A stretch of 64,000 nucleotides of DNA from contig JAFRQR010000032.1 of the NCBI GenBank assembly GCA_017428545.1, positions 1 through 64,000 on the forward strand, in the 5' to 3' direction. This document shows positions 16,900 to 25,673 of the stretch, piece after piece; within the stretch, counting starts at the first letter, position 1; each line of letters starts with the position of its first letter. The DNA comes from Clostridiales bacterium (GTDB lineage: Bacteria; Bacillota; Clostridia; Saccharofermentanales; Saccharofermentanaceae). Position numbers and translations under genes: made by a program. The notes under the pieces were generated by a model, which saw only the letters and a list, made by a program, of their open reading frames with translations, was not told where the DNA came from and did no database searches.

Positions 16900-18216
16900 T
16901 TATTGTTTCAGACCGACGACTACCCAGTCTTCCTCTTCGAGGTGGTACGGTGTACCGCAGGTCGGGCACTGGAGAAGATGCATGGCGTCAAAGCTGGCGG
17001 CGCAGGTCTTGCAGTTTACGGCATGAATGGAGAAACCGTAGTTTTCCTGAGCGGTCAGTTTCTTCACGAGTGTCATGTTGTAGTCTTCCTTCTTTGTCAC
17101 GACTTTACCGTTGATGAGGTGTGTCGTATTCAGGTAGATCCTTACAAGAAGAACGAGGTCATTTCCATTCTGGATGCTGGAGTTCAGATACTTCATCGCG
17201 CCCCGATAGTCGATATCGATGATGGTGTCGAGACCCGGAAGATTCGGATCGCCGCGGTACATGCTCATGTTGGTCCGGTCTTCGGAAAAAGCAATCGCAC
17301 GGAAGAGAGAGATAACTTTTCCTTCGAACAGATCATAGGAGAACTCCGGATCAAAGCGCTGCATGGCTTTGGTCAGGGAGCTTTTCGTCAGTGCAGCGGA
17401 CTGGACATCTGCCGTGGAGATCGCCCTTGTGGTCATTCTTGTCATCATGAAGATGGCAAAGAAAATGCTGAAGATCATATAGAGGGCGAGAAAGCCCACA
17501 AGACCTGCAAGAAGAGCGGCTCCGATGCCGAAAACGATCGCCAGGTACTGCGGATCGACCTGGTTCCAAAGTGAATAACCGGTATAGGCGCCTACTCCGA
17601 GACCGAGAATGATCGCAAGAGTTTTGACGGTCGGAATGAACTTGTTTACGGCTTTGTTGTCCACCATCTGGGACAGAAGATAGAAGTTGCTGACGCAGGG
17701 GAACAGCTGCTTCATCTGGAATCTCGTGCCGCACATCGGGCATCCGTTGGAAAAGATGGCGAGTGTGGCGTGATGACCGCAGTTCGGACATTCATATGCG
17801 GCGTTCTGCGCATCTGCGCGGTCGAGGATATTCGTATAGAAGATACTCGCACTTCTCTTGTGCTTTTTCATGATCTTCTGCGTGGAAGCATTTGTGATCT
17901 GTGTGGAGGAATCACACTCGATGAAAGAAAGGCTCGCGGTGTATGGCGGGCGGTTCTTGGAGCGTGTGGCTTTTGCGCCATCCGGGGTGATCGTATAACG
18001 GCGCTGGAGTTTTACTCCCATATCCGCCAGACGTTTCTCGTGCTGATGCAGATAGTAGCGCATATCCGCGGAGGCATGCTCCGGTTCTGTACCGTCATCA
18101 TAAAATCTGGTGATCTCGTTAATGAAAGAATCGCGAAGCGCGTCCTGCGGCTTCGGCTTATTGAGATCCCTGATCTCCTCGATCTTCTCCGACAGATTCT
18201 GTAAAAAACCACCCAT
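16900..18216 (-). CDS. Zinc-ribbon membrane protein
   Basis: Two zinc ribbons are visible: CPNCG...CPMCG (about residues 143-162) and CKTC...CPTCG near the C-terminus (about 405-424). Between them lie two hydrophobic segments (ILGLGVGAYTGYSLW and the following long AIVFGIGAALLAG region), then a cytoplasmic-looking domain of about 140 residues that resembles Tim44-like domains (weak). The N-terminus is helical and charged. The ATG at 18216 sits 8 bases after GGGAGGG. Function unknown; possibly a membrane scaffold or stress-linked protein. One octamer lies inside at 17860. Confidence 0.75.
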   Translation of the reverse strand: MGGFLQNLSEKIEEIRDLNKPKPQDALRDSFINEITRFYDDGTEPEHASADMRYYLHQHEKRLADMGVKLQRRYTITPDGAKATRSKNRPPYTASLSFIECDSSTQITNASTQKIMKKHKRSASIFYTNILDRADAQNAAYECPNCGHHATLAIFSNGCPMCGTRFQMKQLFPCVSNFYLLSQMVDNKAVNKFIPTVKTLAIILGLGVGAYTGYSLWNQVDPQYLAIVFGIGAALLAGLVGFLALYMIFSIFFAIFMMTRMTTRAISTADVQSAALTKSSLTKAMQRFDPEFSYDLFEGKVISLFRAIAFSEDRTNMSMYRGDPNLPGLDTIIDIDYRGAMKYLNSSIQNGNDLVLLVRIYLNTTHLINGKVVTKKEDYNMTLVKKLTAQENYGFSIHAVNCKTCAASFDAMHLLQCPTCGTPYHLEEEDWVVVGLKQ

Positions 18217-18341
18217 AATCAAAACCCTCCCATATAGAATGCCACTGTCATTGTAGCATAAGGGAAAGGGAATGTTTTACGTTCGAAATGACGAAATAGC
18301 TGGACATTTCACTATAGGCAGACGCGAAAAAAAGCAAAGGA

Positions 18342-18595
18342 GCGATTCCGCAGACGCGAAGCGGCGAGGACCAGCGACGTGCTTTATTATCGCGTCGCCT
18401 AGAATCAAAGACCAGCGACGTGCATTATTTGCGAATAACATGCGATTCCGCAGACGCGAAGCGGCGAGGACCAGCGACGTGCTTTATTTTCGCGTCGCCT
18501 AGAATCAAAGACCAGCGACGTGCATTATTTGCGAATAACATGCGATTCCGCAGGCAAAGCCGAGGACCAGCGACGTGCTTTATTTTCGCGTCGCC
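18342..18595. repeat. 100-bp tandem repeat array in the plsC 3' region
   Basis: Unit 1 (18342-18441) and unit 2 (18442-18541) differ at one position. Unit 3 (18542-18595) is partial and has a shorter variant between CCGCAG and CGAGG. Each full unit contains GACCAGCGACGTGC twice and an inverted pair GCGACG/CGTCGC. The array ends exactly at the plsC stop codon, so it forms the plsC 3' untranslated region. 18542-18575 recurs exactly, inverted, at 58939-58972. The rest of 18217-18341 shows only a fragment of the repeat (18318-18328). Confidence 0.9.
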
Positions 18596-19348
18596 TTACA
18601 GCGGATATTCCTCGAGATCCTTGGCGATCATTTCTCTTGCTTCTTCGGAGATATCGGAAGTCTTTCCGGACTTAACGTGCTCGGCATCCATTATGCCTAC
18701 GACCTTAAGGCGGATCGTAGTGCTTTTCCAGGGGTAGTTCTTAGAGATCTTTTCAGAACCCTGGATCGTCAGGACAACGACCGGGACATTTGCCTTCTGG
18801 GCGATCTTAAATACGCCGTTATGGAAGGGAAGGAGCTTGCATTTTTTGGATCTGGTGCCTTCCGGATATACGAAGATGGAGACCTCATCGGCCTTCAGGA
18901 GCTTGCTTGCCCGGTCGATGGTCATCATGGCGTTTCTCGGATTTTCACGGTCGATGGCCATCATGCAGCAGCGGCGGATGATGCGGCCGTAAAACGGGAT
19001 CTTGAAGTTTTCGGCTTTCGAGATGAAAGAAGGATAATGCTTAGCGAGGATCTTCCAGGACAAAAGCGGGTCAAAGTTCGATCTGTGGTTGCAGACGAAG
19101 AGCATCTGCTTGCCCTCGGGGATCTTGTCCAGGCCCTGAAGATCATATCTGACGCGCATGATGCGCATGCCGATCGCCGTCGTGTGCACCAGAAGGAAAC
19201 GGTAAAATTTCGAATCTGTGTTATATTCCTTCTTCGTGTTGATGAAAAGTGTTGAGACGAAGGTGAAAAGGAAGAACAGGATGATGCCTGCGGCCTTAAT
19301 GCCGATAATGGCGAGAACGACGTATAATGCGTAAAGTAGATACTGCAT
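18596..19348 (-). CDS. plsC: 1-acyl-sn-glycerol-3-phosphate acyltransferase
   Basis: Acylates lysophosphatidate at position 2 in phospholipid synthesis at the inner face of the membrane. Seen: one or two N-terminal hydrophobic segments (about residues 4-35), the catalytic NHRSNFD (87-93, HX4D motif) and the substrate motif FVYPEGTRSK (about 158-167). Length 250 residues, normal. The ATG at 19348 follows GGAGG by 8-10 bases; the upstream in-frame start is unsupported. The 3' region is a repeat array. Its presence beside envelope-modification genes may be chance. Other PlsC-like acyltransferases acting on different lipids are possible. Confidence 0.88.
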   Translation of the reverse strand: MQYLLYALYVVLAIIGIKAAGIILFFLFTFVSTLFINTKKEYNTDSKFYRFLLVHTTAIGMRIMRVRYDLQGLDKIPEGKQMLFVCNHRSNFDPLLSWKILAKHYPSFISKAENFKIPFYGRIIRRCCMMAIDRENPRNAMMTIDRASKLLKADEVSIFVYPEGTRSKKCKLLPFHNGVFKIAQKANVPVVVLTIQGSEKISKNYPWKSTTIRLKVVGIMDAEHVKSGKTSDISEEAREMIAKDLEEYPL

Positions 19349-19409
19349 GGGGACCCCCTCCGGATGCGTGGATGTGTTTCTTACGAGAAACAATTCTAAC
19401 ACATGGAAG

Positions 19410-19433
19410 GTGCTTTTTCATTAGTAAAAGCAC
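19410..19433. repeat. Inverted pair of the GTGCTTTT octamer
   Basis: GTGCTTTT (19410-19417) and AAAAGCAC (19426-19433), 8-bp arms, 8-nt loop, in the divergent spacer between plsC and the SGNH-like gene. Confidence 0.6.
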
Positions 19434-19471
19434 ATGACCGCATCGTCATTTCACAAATACAGCGGTTGTGC

Positions 19472-19477
19472 TACAAT
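19472..19477 (+). promoter_or_regulatory. Possible -10 element of the SGNH-like gene
   Basis: TACAAT lies 33 bases before the ATG at 19511. A -35 is not clear. Its position supports the downstream start over the longer open frame beginning at 19403. Confidence 0.4.
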
Positions 19478-19510
19478 GCTTTTGACCGAAATGACCTAAC
19501 CGAGGAGATT

Positions 19511-20626
19511 ATGGCAGAAGATATCGAAAAGAACTTAGAGACAGTGCCTGAGCAGACGGACGTGAAGGCGGAAGAGATCTCGGAGAAAAAGCCCGAAAAG
19601 AAGGCAGGAAAAAGAGTTGCCCGCGTGGCACTGGTCCTGGCGCTTCTGGTTTTATCGGGTGTCGTTCTTTATCTGGCCGACCTCCTTTTGCGTCCGAAGT
19701 ATATGGGTGATGTCACGGAAGGCGCGCTGACGGCGGAGTATTATGAGGCCTATGGCGATCACGATGTGCTTTTCGTCGGGGACTGTGAGGTTTATGAGAA
19801 CTTTTCGACCGTGCAGCTCTGGAAAGAATTCGGTATCAACAGCTTTATCCGAGGCGGCGCGCAGCAGCTGGTGTGGCAGTCTTACTACCTGCTCGAGGAT
19901 GCTCTCCGCTATGAGACGCCGGATGTTGTTGTTTTCAATGTACTTTCACTGATGTATAACGAGCCGCAGAATGAGGCGTATAACCGTATGGCGCTCGACG
20001 GCATGCGCTGGAGCAAGACCAAGTGGGATGCGATCAATGCCTCGATGTGCGAAGGCGAGAACATGATCGAGTACATCTTCCCGATCCTGCGCTACCACAG
20101 CCGCTGGAACGAGCTGACTTCCGACGATTTTAAGTACTGGTTCAAAAAGGACCTGGTGTCTTTTAACGGATATTATCTGAGAAATGAGATCATGCCGGCA
20201 GGCGACATGCCCCCGGTCCGTCCTCTGGGCGATTATTCTTTCGGTGACAAGGCCATGAAGTACCTGGACAAGATGACCGAACTCTGTAAAGAGAAGGGCA
20301 TCAAGCTCGTCCTGATCAAGTCCCCGTCGCTTTATCCGCACTGGTACGACGAGTGGGACGAGAACATGAAGCAGTACGCGGAAGAAAACGGTCTTCTTTA
20401 CATCAACATGCTCGAGATCGCCGAAAGCGAGATCGGCATCGATTACAGTCTGGACACTTACGACGCGGGACTTCACATGAATGTCACGGGTGCGGAGAAG
20501 TGCTCTTCTTATCTCGGAAAAGTGCTGGTCGAAAAGTACGGCCTTACAGACCATCGTGATGATCCGGACATGGCAGAATACTGGGATGAAGTGACAAAAC
20601 GCTACGAGGCTGCGAAAAACGCCTGA
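19511..20626 (+). CDS. Membrane-anchored SGNH-like protein with Cys in the GDS position (DltD/AlgJ-like)
   Basis: A charged N-terminus, one membrane segment (about residues 38-60) and an extracytoplasmic alpha/beta domain. Block I reads LFVGDCEVYENFS: the usual catalytic Ser of GDS is Cys92. Block V reads YDAGLHMNVTGAEK with Asp318 and His322. SGNH-like partners of MBOAT proteins (DltD, AlgJ/AlgX) complete transfer of the group to a surface polymer. The ATG at 19511 was chosen because GAGGAG precedes it and a -10 lies between it and the earlier frame start. The spacing to ATG is short (3-5 bases). Partnership with the MBOAT at 13284-14909 is inferred. Confidence 0.75.
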   Translation: MAEDIEKNLETVPEQTDVKAEEISEKKPEKKAGKRVARVALVLALLVLSGVVLYLADLLLRPKYMGDVTEGALTAEYYEAYGDHDVLFVGDCEVYENFSTVQLWKEFGINSFIRGGAQQLVWQSYYLLEDALRYETPDVVVFNVLSLMYNEPQNEAYNRMALDGMRWSKTKWDAINASMCEGENMIEYIFPILRYHSRWNELTSDDFKYWFKKDLVSFNGYYLRNEIMPAGDMPPVRPLGDYSFGDKAMKYLDKMTELCKEKGIKLVLIKSPSLYPHWYDEWDENMKQYAEENGLLYINMLEIAESEIGIDYSLDTYDAGLHMNVTGAEKCSSYLGKVLVEKYGLTDHRDDPDMAEYWDEVTKRYEAAKNA

Positions 20627-20629
20627 ATC

Positions 20630-20660
20630 CAGGTGCTTTTGAATGCGTGAAAAGCACCTG
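20630..20660. repeat. Octamer inverted pair downstream of the SGNH-like gene
   Basis: CAGGTGCTTTT (20630-20640) and AAAAGCACCTG (20650-20660) form a perfect 11-bp stem with a 9-nt loop, four bases after the stop. No T-run follows, so it is at best a weak terminator. Confidence 0.65.
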
Positions 20661-20781
20661 TTCCTGATTGTCAAAGAAGAAAATAATTGTCAATTAATTT
20701 CCATTCATATTTCTAATAATTTTCTATGAATTTCCATATGTACACTTTGCTATTAGATACGCAGAGTGTTAAAGTTATTTT

Positions 20782-23700
20782 ATGAATATGTTTCGTTCGA
20801 AAATCCGTCTTTTGACTTTCGGCCTTGCTTTGATGATCGGTTCTTCCTGGCTTTGGAGTAACGCGCCAAAGAGCGTTGCTGCGGCGGAAGACGAAGATAC
20901 GAAAGAGACGGCGGTCTCACTGGTCGACCAGTCCCACGGTTATTCCCCGGTGCTCTATAACAATACAAACGGTCTTCCGACGTCGGAGGCAAATGCCATC
21001 GTACAGTCGTCGGAAGGCTTTATGTGGATCGGCTGTTACAGCGGATTGATCCGGTATGACGGCAACACATTTGAACGTATCGATTCTGCTTCGACAGGAA
21101 TCACAAGCGTGGTCAGTCTCTTTTTCGACTCCAAAGAACGTCTGTGGGTAGGTACGAACGACAGCGGCGTCGGCATCCTGGAAAAAGGACAGTGGAAGAT
21201 ATTCAACAAGGAAAACGGACTTCCTTCCGCTTCGGTACGTGATATCGCTGAAGATGAAAACGGCATTATCTATCTGGGAACGACAGATGGTGTCGTGCTC
21301 GTGGACGAGAATATGAATCTGACGCGTCTGGAGAACACGAAGATCAAAGATGAGTACATCCGAACCCTGAAAAAGGGATACGGCAACGTGATCTATGCAC
21401 TGACGATCGACGGCGCGATCTTTACCCTAAAAGATGGAGCCCTGGCCAATTACTATTCGCCGGAAGATCTCGGGATCTCCGATATCCATGCGATCTTCCC
21501 GGATCCGGATAAACCGGATTACATTTACTGCGGCACCAAGGGATCCGATGTGTATCACGGTATGCCCGGAAAAGGGTTTTCAAAGATCATCGATTCCATC
21601 GAACCGTTCACATATGTCAACTCGATCTGTAAGTTTGATAAAGAGGTCTGGGTATGTACGGATAACGGCATCGCCCGTATCGTAGACGGAAAACTGATCC
21701 CGCTTGAGAATCTGCCGATGACGACTTCGGTCGAAGACATCATGGCCGATCACCAGAACAACCTGTGGTTCGTTTCGTCCCAGCAGGGCGTCATGAAGAT
21801 CGTGCCGAACCGCTTTAATGATCTTTACGACCAGTATGACCTGGATCCCGATGTCGTCTATTCGACGGCCGTATATCAGCATAAACTCTTCATCGGCACC
21901 AAGACTTCCGGTCTGATCGTGCTTGAAGATCAGAAAGTCGTGGATGCCCTGCCTCTGGAAAGCGCGGTCACGGCCTCCGGAGAAAAGATCAGCGAGAATG
22001 ATCTGATCCGGCTTTTGGACGGATCGAAGCTGCGTTCGATCATCAAAGATTCCAAGGGCAATCTCTGGATCTCCTCTTTCGGCGATTACCCGCTCATACG
22101 CTACGATGGCAAAAGCGCTTTTGTTTTTTCTTCGAAGGACGGGCTTCCGAGTGACCGTGTAAGGACGGTATATGAGCTCTCGGACGGTTCTTTTGCCGTG
22201 GCATGCACGGGCGGTGTATCGATCATCAGTAATGATAAGGTCGTAACGACCCATGGTGAAGGCATCGGCATTTTGAACACGGAGATCCTTTCCGTAGTCG
22301 AAGCTGATAATAAAGATCTCATCGTCGGAACCGACGGCGGCGGCATTTATGTGATCAGCGGCGGTTATGTCAAACACATCAGCACGGAAGACGGCTTGAA
22401 GTCCGATGTTGTCCTTCGTATCAAAAAGGATCATCAAAGGGAGATCTACTGGATCGTTACCAGTAATTCCATCGCCTATATGGACGAAAACTATCAGGTG
22501 ACATCCATTAAGAGTTTCCCGTATTCCAACAACTTCGATATCTACCAGAATAAAAGAGACGAGATGTGGATCTTAAGCAGTAACGGTATCTATGTCGTTC
22601 CTACGGAAGACATGCTCGCAAACGGGGAGATCTCGCCGTTCTTCTACGGACACGAGAACGGACTTTCGTGCTTTGCCACGTCCAATTCCTATAGTGAACT
22701 GACGGAAGAGGGAGACCTTTACATCAGCGGATCTTCGGGCGTCATTCTGACGAACATCGATGAATTGAACGAGATCGAAAGCGATGTCAATATTTCCGTT
22801 CCGTATCTCGAATGCGATGGCAAACTGGTCTATCCGGACGCGGACGGTTCTTTTGTCATATCGGCAGACGTACAGAAAGTCATCGTCCATGTGTATTGCT
22901 TCAACTATTCGCTTGTCAATCCGCAGATCATCTATTGCATGGAAGGTTTCGACAGATCTTCGACGACCGTGAGAAAGACGGATCTGAAGCCGATCGGATA
23001 TACGAATCTTTCCGGAGGCCACTACACATTCCATGTTCAGCTTCTGAAGGCCGACGGCGGGGTCCAAAAAGAGATCGAAGTCAAGATCACCAAGAAACTG
23101 GCGAATTCCGAACAGGTCTGGTACAAGGCACTGAGCATCGTAGGACTGATCGTGCTCGTTATGGGAGGTGCCTATCTGATTACCAGAAAACGTATGCGGA
23201 TGCTGCAGGAAAAGGACCAGAACCAGAGGACTTTGATCCGTGAGATCGTCGAGGCCTTCGCGAAGGTCATCGATATGAAGGACCGCTACACGAACGGTCA
23301 CTCCACAAGAGTTGCGGAATATACGGCCATGCTCGCAAAAGAACTCGGCTATGACGATGAAACGGTCGAAAAGTACAGAAACATCGCGCTCCTGCACGAT
23401 ATCGGAAAGATCGGTATCTCTTCGGAGACTCTCAACAAGCCGGGACGTCTGACGGACGAAGAATTTAACGAGATCAAGTCGCATTCCGGAAAAGGTTATG
23501 CAGTGCTTAAGGATATCAGCATCATGCCGGAGCTTGCGATCGGTGCGAGAGACCACCACGAGAGACCTGACGGGCATGGATATCCGAGGGGGCTTCAAGG
23601 AGAAGATATCCCGCGTGTCGCGCAGATCATTGCCGTGGCGGATACCTTCGATGCGATGTATTCCGACCGTCCGTACAGAAAACGCATGAACTTCGAAAAA

Positions 23701-23985
23701 GTGATCTCGATCATTAAAGAGGCTTCCGGCACGCAGCTGCAGGATGATGTCGTCGATGCGTTCCTGCGTCTGGTCGACCGCGGGGAATTACGTGCCGAAG
23801 ACGATAACGGCGGCGGAACTTTTGAGGATATAACGAATATCCATAAGAAACAGGAACGGGACTTCGCAAAGAAGACTGCCGGGGAAGAGATCCTGAAAAA
23901 GGAAGAAGATGATTCTAAGAAGAAAGATACTTCTTCTGAAAAAGAGGACGGCAAGTCTGACAAATCCGAGGGGAAAGAGCAATAA
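20782..23985 (+). CDS. Two-component-propeller sensor with HD-GYP output domain
   Basis: A 1067-residue membrane protein. Signal peptide (about residues 1-35), then about 650 residues of Reg_prop beta-propeller repeats (recurring GLP(S/T)xxV and LW(V/F)(G/S) patterns), a triple-tyrosine-like domain (about 685-770), one membrane segment (about 780-803) and an HD-GYP domain (about 819-1005) with LLHDIGKIG at about 870 and HHERPDGHGYPRG at about 925. HD-GYP enzymes hydrolyse cyclic di-GMP. The tail is a Lys/Glu/Ser-rich stretch. The layout is that of a sensor kinase whose kinase has been replaced by a cyclic-di-GMP phosphodiesterase. The ribosome site is weak. Confidence 0.88.
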   Translation: MNMFRSKIRLLTFGLALMIGSSWLWSNAPKSVAAAEDEDTKETAVSLVDQSHGYSPVLYNNTNGLPTSEANAIVQSSEGFMWIGCYSGLIRYDGNTFERIDSASTGITSVVSLFFDSKERLWVGTNDSGVGILEKGQWKIFNKENGLPSASVRDIAEDENGIIYLGTTDGVVLVDENMNLTRLENTKIKDEYIRTLKKGYGNVIYALTIDGAIFTLKDGALANYYSPEDLGISDIHAIFPDPDKPDYIYCGTKGSDVYHGMPGKGFSKIIDSIEPFTYVNSICKFDKEVWVCTDNGIARIVDGKLIPLENLPMTTSVEDIMADHQNNLWFVSSQQGVMKIVPNRFNDLYDQYDLDPDVVYSTAVYQHKLFIGTKTSGLIVLEDQKVVDALPLESAVTASGEKISENDLIRLLDGSKLRSIIKDSKGNLWISSFGDYPLIRYDGKSAFVFSSKDGLPSDRVRTVYELSDGSFAVACTGGVSIISNDKVVTTHGEGIGILNTEILSVVEADNKDLIVGTDGGGIYVISGGYVKHISTEDGLKSDVVLRIKKDHQREIYWIVTSNSIAYMDENYQVTSIKSFPYSNNFDIYQNKRDEMWILSSNGIYVVPTEDMLANGEISPFFYGHENGLSCFATSNSYSELTEEGDLYISGSSGVILTNIDELNEIESDVNISVPYLECDGKLVYPDADGSFVISADVQKVIVHVYCFNYSLVNPQIIYCMEGFDRSSTTVRKTDLKPIGYTNLSGGHYTFHVQLLKADGGVQKEIEVKITKKLANSEQVWYKALSIVGLIVLVMGGAYLITRKRMRMLQEKDQNQRTLIREIVEAFAKVIDMKDRYTNGHSTRVAEYTAMLAKELGYDDETVEKYRNIALLHDIGKIGISSETLNKPGRLTDEEFNEIKSHSGKGYAVLKDISIMPELAIGARDHHERPDGHGYPRGLQGEDIPRVAQIIAVADTFDAMYSDRPYRKRMNFEKVISIIKEASGTQLQDDVVDAFLRLVDRGELRAEDDNGGGTFEDITNIHKKQERDFAKKTAGEEILKKEEDDSKKKDTSSEKEDGKSDKSEGKEQ

Positions 23986-24109
23986 GGAAATGTGACAGAT
24001 TGCTGATTGAAACTCCGGGCAAATCATGCGACAATAGGCAAAGGAAAAAGCCGCGGAGACAAGTGCTTTTCGCGGAGAATGTTCTTTTGGGAAAAAGGAG
24101 AAACACAAA

Positions 24110-24709
24110 ATGAAAAAGATCGGTTCACTGGTACTTGTGCTGGTTATGGCGCTGGCAATGGCTTCCTGCTCGGATGCAAATACAAAGACTGCGGAAACAA
24201 AGGGCGGATCGGAGGCAACTTCCGCTTCTGAAGCAGCATCGCAGGACGCGCCGACAGACGGTTCGAAAGAGGAAGACCAGGGCACGGTGGACGTGACAAT
24301 GGATACTTCCGATAACTTTGTTTTCAAATATGAGGGCGTGGACATCGTACTCGGATCCGAACCGACGGCAACGCTCGAAAAACTCGGCGAGGCGAAGAAT
24401 ACACTGACCGTTCCGTCCTGTGCACACGACGGCACCGATTACATTTACACATACACAAATATGTCCCTGACTGTTTATGTTGCAACGGGAAGCGAGACCG
24501 GATATATTTCCGACGTGCTTCTTTCTTCTGATCTTGTCGCTACTCCGGAAGGACTGGAGATCGGCATGACACCGGAAGATGCCCGTTCCAAATACGGCGA
24601 TCCGGATCAGGAGACCGATGCCATGTGGGTCTATAAGCGCGGCACATCCGAACTGCTTCTGACCATCGGTTCCGGAAAGATTGTATCGATCGAGTACATG
24701 ATCCCTTAA
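24110..24709 (+). CDS. Lipoprotein of unknown function
   Basis: Signal with lipobox MASC near residue 20, then a Ser/Thr/Glu/Asp linker (about 21-65) and a compact domain of about 130 residues beginning NFVFKYEGVDIVLGSE. The C-terminal part contains LEIGMTPEDARSKYGDPD, reminiscent of SmpA/OmlA-like or BLIP-like small domains, but I would not assign one. AAAGGAGAAACACAAA precedes the ATG. An octamer lies in the leader at 24063. Downstream, the methyltransferase starts 15 bases after the stop, so the two are likely co-transcribed. Confidence 0.8.
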   Translation: MKKIGSLVLVLVMALAMASCSDANTKTAETKGGSEATSASEAASQDAPTDGSKEEDQGTVDVTMDTSDNFVFKYEGVDIVLGSEPTATLEKLGEAKNTLTVPSCAHDGTDYIYTYTNMSLTVYVATGSETGYISDVLLSSDLVATPEGLEIGMTPEDARSKYGDPDQETDAMWVYKRGTSELLLTIGSGKIVSIEYMIP

Positions 24710-24724
24710 GGAGAAGAGGTTCTT

Positions 24725-25342
24725 TTGGCACATTATTACGAGGAAAATCCACAGGGAGAGTCCGACCGCCGCGTCATCCAGGCGCGTATGCACGGTATGG
24801 ACTTTTTCTTCACTACGGACGCGGAAGTGTTTTCTAAGAAGTTTCTGGACTTCGGATCCAGGACACTTCTGGAAACGGCGATCGAGGATCTTTCGGCCAA
24901 CAACAGGAAGAAGGGAAAACTTCTCGATCTCGGCTGCGGCTACGGTCCTATAGGCATCATCATGAAGCGCGTTTTTCCGTCGATGGAAGTGACGATGGTC
25001 GACATCAATCATCGCGCGATCGAACTGGCGAAGCAAAACGCAGAGGCGAATAGCGTCAAATGCGTCGATGTGCATCCGTCTGACGGATGTGCTTCTGTCG
25101 AAGGTCTTTACGATGTGATCCTTACAAATCCGCCGGTAAGAGCCGGAAAGCAGACGGTGTTCTCCTTCTATGACGGCGCTTACGAGCATATGGCGGTGGG
25201 GGCTTTCCTCTATGTCGTGCTTCAGAAGAAGCAGGGCGCGCCTTCTTCGGAGAAGTACCTGATCGAGAAGTTCGGCAACTGCGAGGTCATTGCCAAAGAG
25301 TCGGGATACTGGATCATGAAATCGGTCAAAGGTGCTTTTTGA
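24725..25342 (+). CDS. Class I SAM-dependent methyltransferase (RsmC-like small domain)
   Basis: Matches the MTS methyltransferase group that modifies guanine N2 in ribosomal RNA. Seen: LLDLGCGYGPIGI (motif I, about residues 61-73), VTMVDINHRAIELA (motif II) and the catalytic NPPVRAGK (about 137-144), the RsmC/RsmD-type NPP(I/V)RAGK. At 205 residues it is a single-domain version, like the Bacillus YbxB type. The start is TTG (24725) after AAGGAGAAGAGG. The last codons (GGT GCT TTT TGA) contain an octamer. The rRNA target is inferred from the family. Confidence 0.88.
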   Translation: MAHYYEENPQGESDRRVIQARMHGMDFFFTTDAEVFSKKFLDFGSRTLLETAIEDLSANNRKKGKLLDLGCGYGPIGIIMKRVFPSMEVTMVDINHRAIELAKQNAEANSVKCVDVHPSDGCASVEGLYDVILTNPPVRAGKQTVFSFYDGAYEHMAVGAFLYVVLQKKQGAPSSEKYLIEKFGNCEVIAKESGYWIMKSVKGAF

Positions 25343-25380
25343 GAGGAATGAAGCGGGCGATAGACTGTTTTTTGCAAGTT

Positions 25381-25560
25381 GGTCAGAAGAGTGGACAGAA
25401 ATTGCAAAAAATAAGACCATCTGTCTGACAAAAGGGCGAAAGGTCAGAAGAGTGGACAGAAATTGCAAAAAATAAGACCATCTGTCTGACAAAAGGCTGA
25501 AAGGTCAGAAGAGCGGACAGATATTGCAAAAAATTAGACCGCCTATTAGACAAAAATCCG
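25381..25560. repeat. 61-bp intergenic tandem repeat, three units
   Basis: Units start at 25381, 25442 and 25503. The first two are nearly identical; the third is diverged. Each carries GGTCAGAAGAG, GGACAGA, TTGCAAAAAAT and TCTGTCTGAC; GACAGA can pair with TCTGTC within a unit. The stretch 25343-25673 otherwise has no gene. No unique spacers separate identical short repeats, so it is not a CRISPR array. Confidence 0.85.
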
Positions 25561-25673
25561 TATTTTTGAAAAAGTTTACAAAACTACTCATATAAAATAT
25601 TGGTTTCAACTACGGGAGATGCTATTTTCTTCTTACTTCACGAGTTTGTTCGTCAGTGTCAGGAGAGAAGACT

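Noticed and set aside
18342..18541. GTGCTTTA in the 100-bp units as further octamer copies
   Set aside because: They differ in the last base and were not counted, as were ATGCTTTT, GCGCTTTT and AAAAGCAA/CAG/CAT variants.
18342..18595. Possible CRISPR array
   Set aside because: Units are 100 bp and nearly identical throughout, with no unique spacers between short repeats and no cas genes. The same holds for the arrays at 25381 and 47217.
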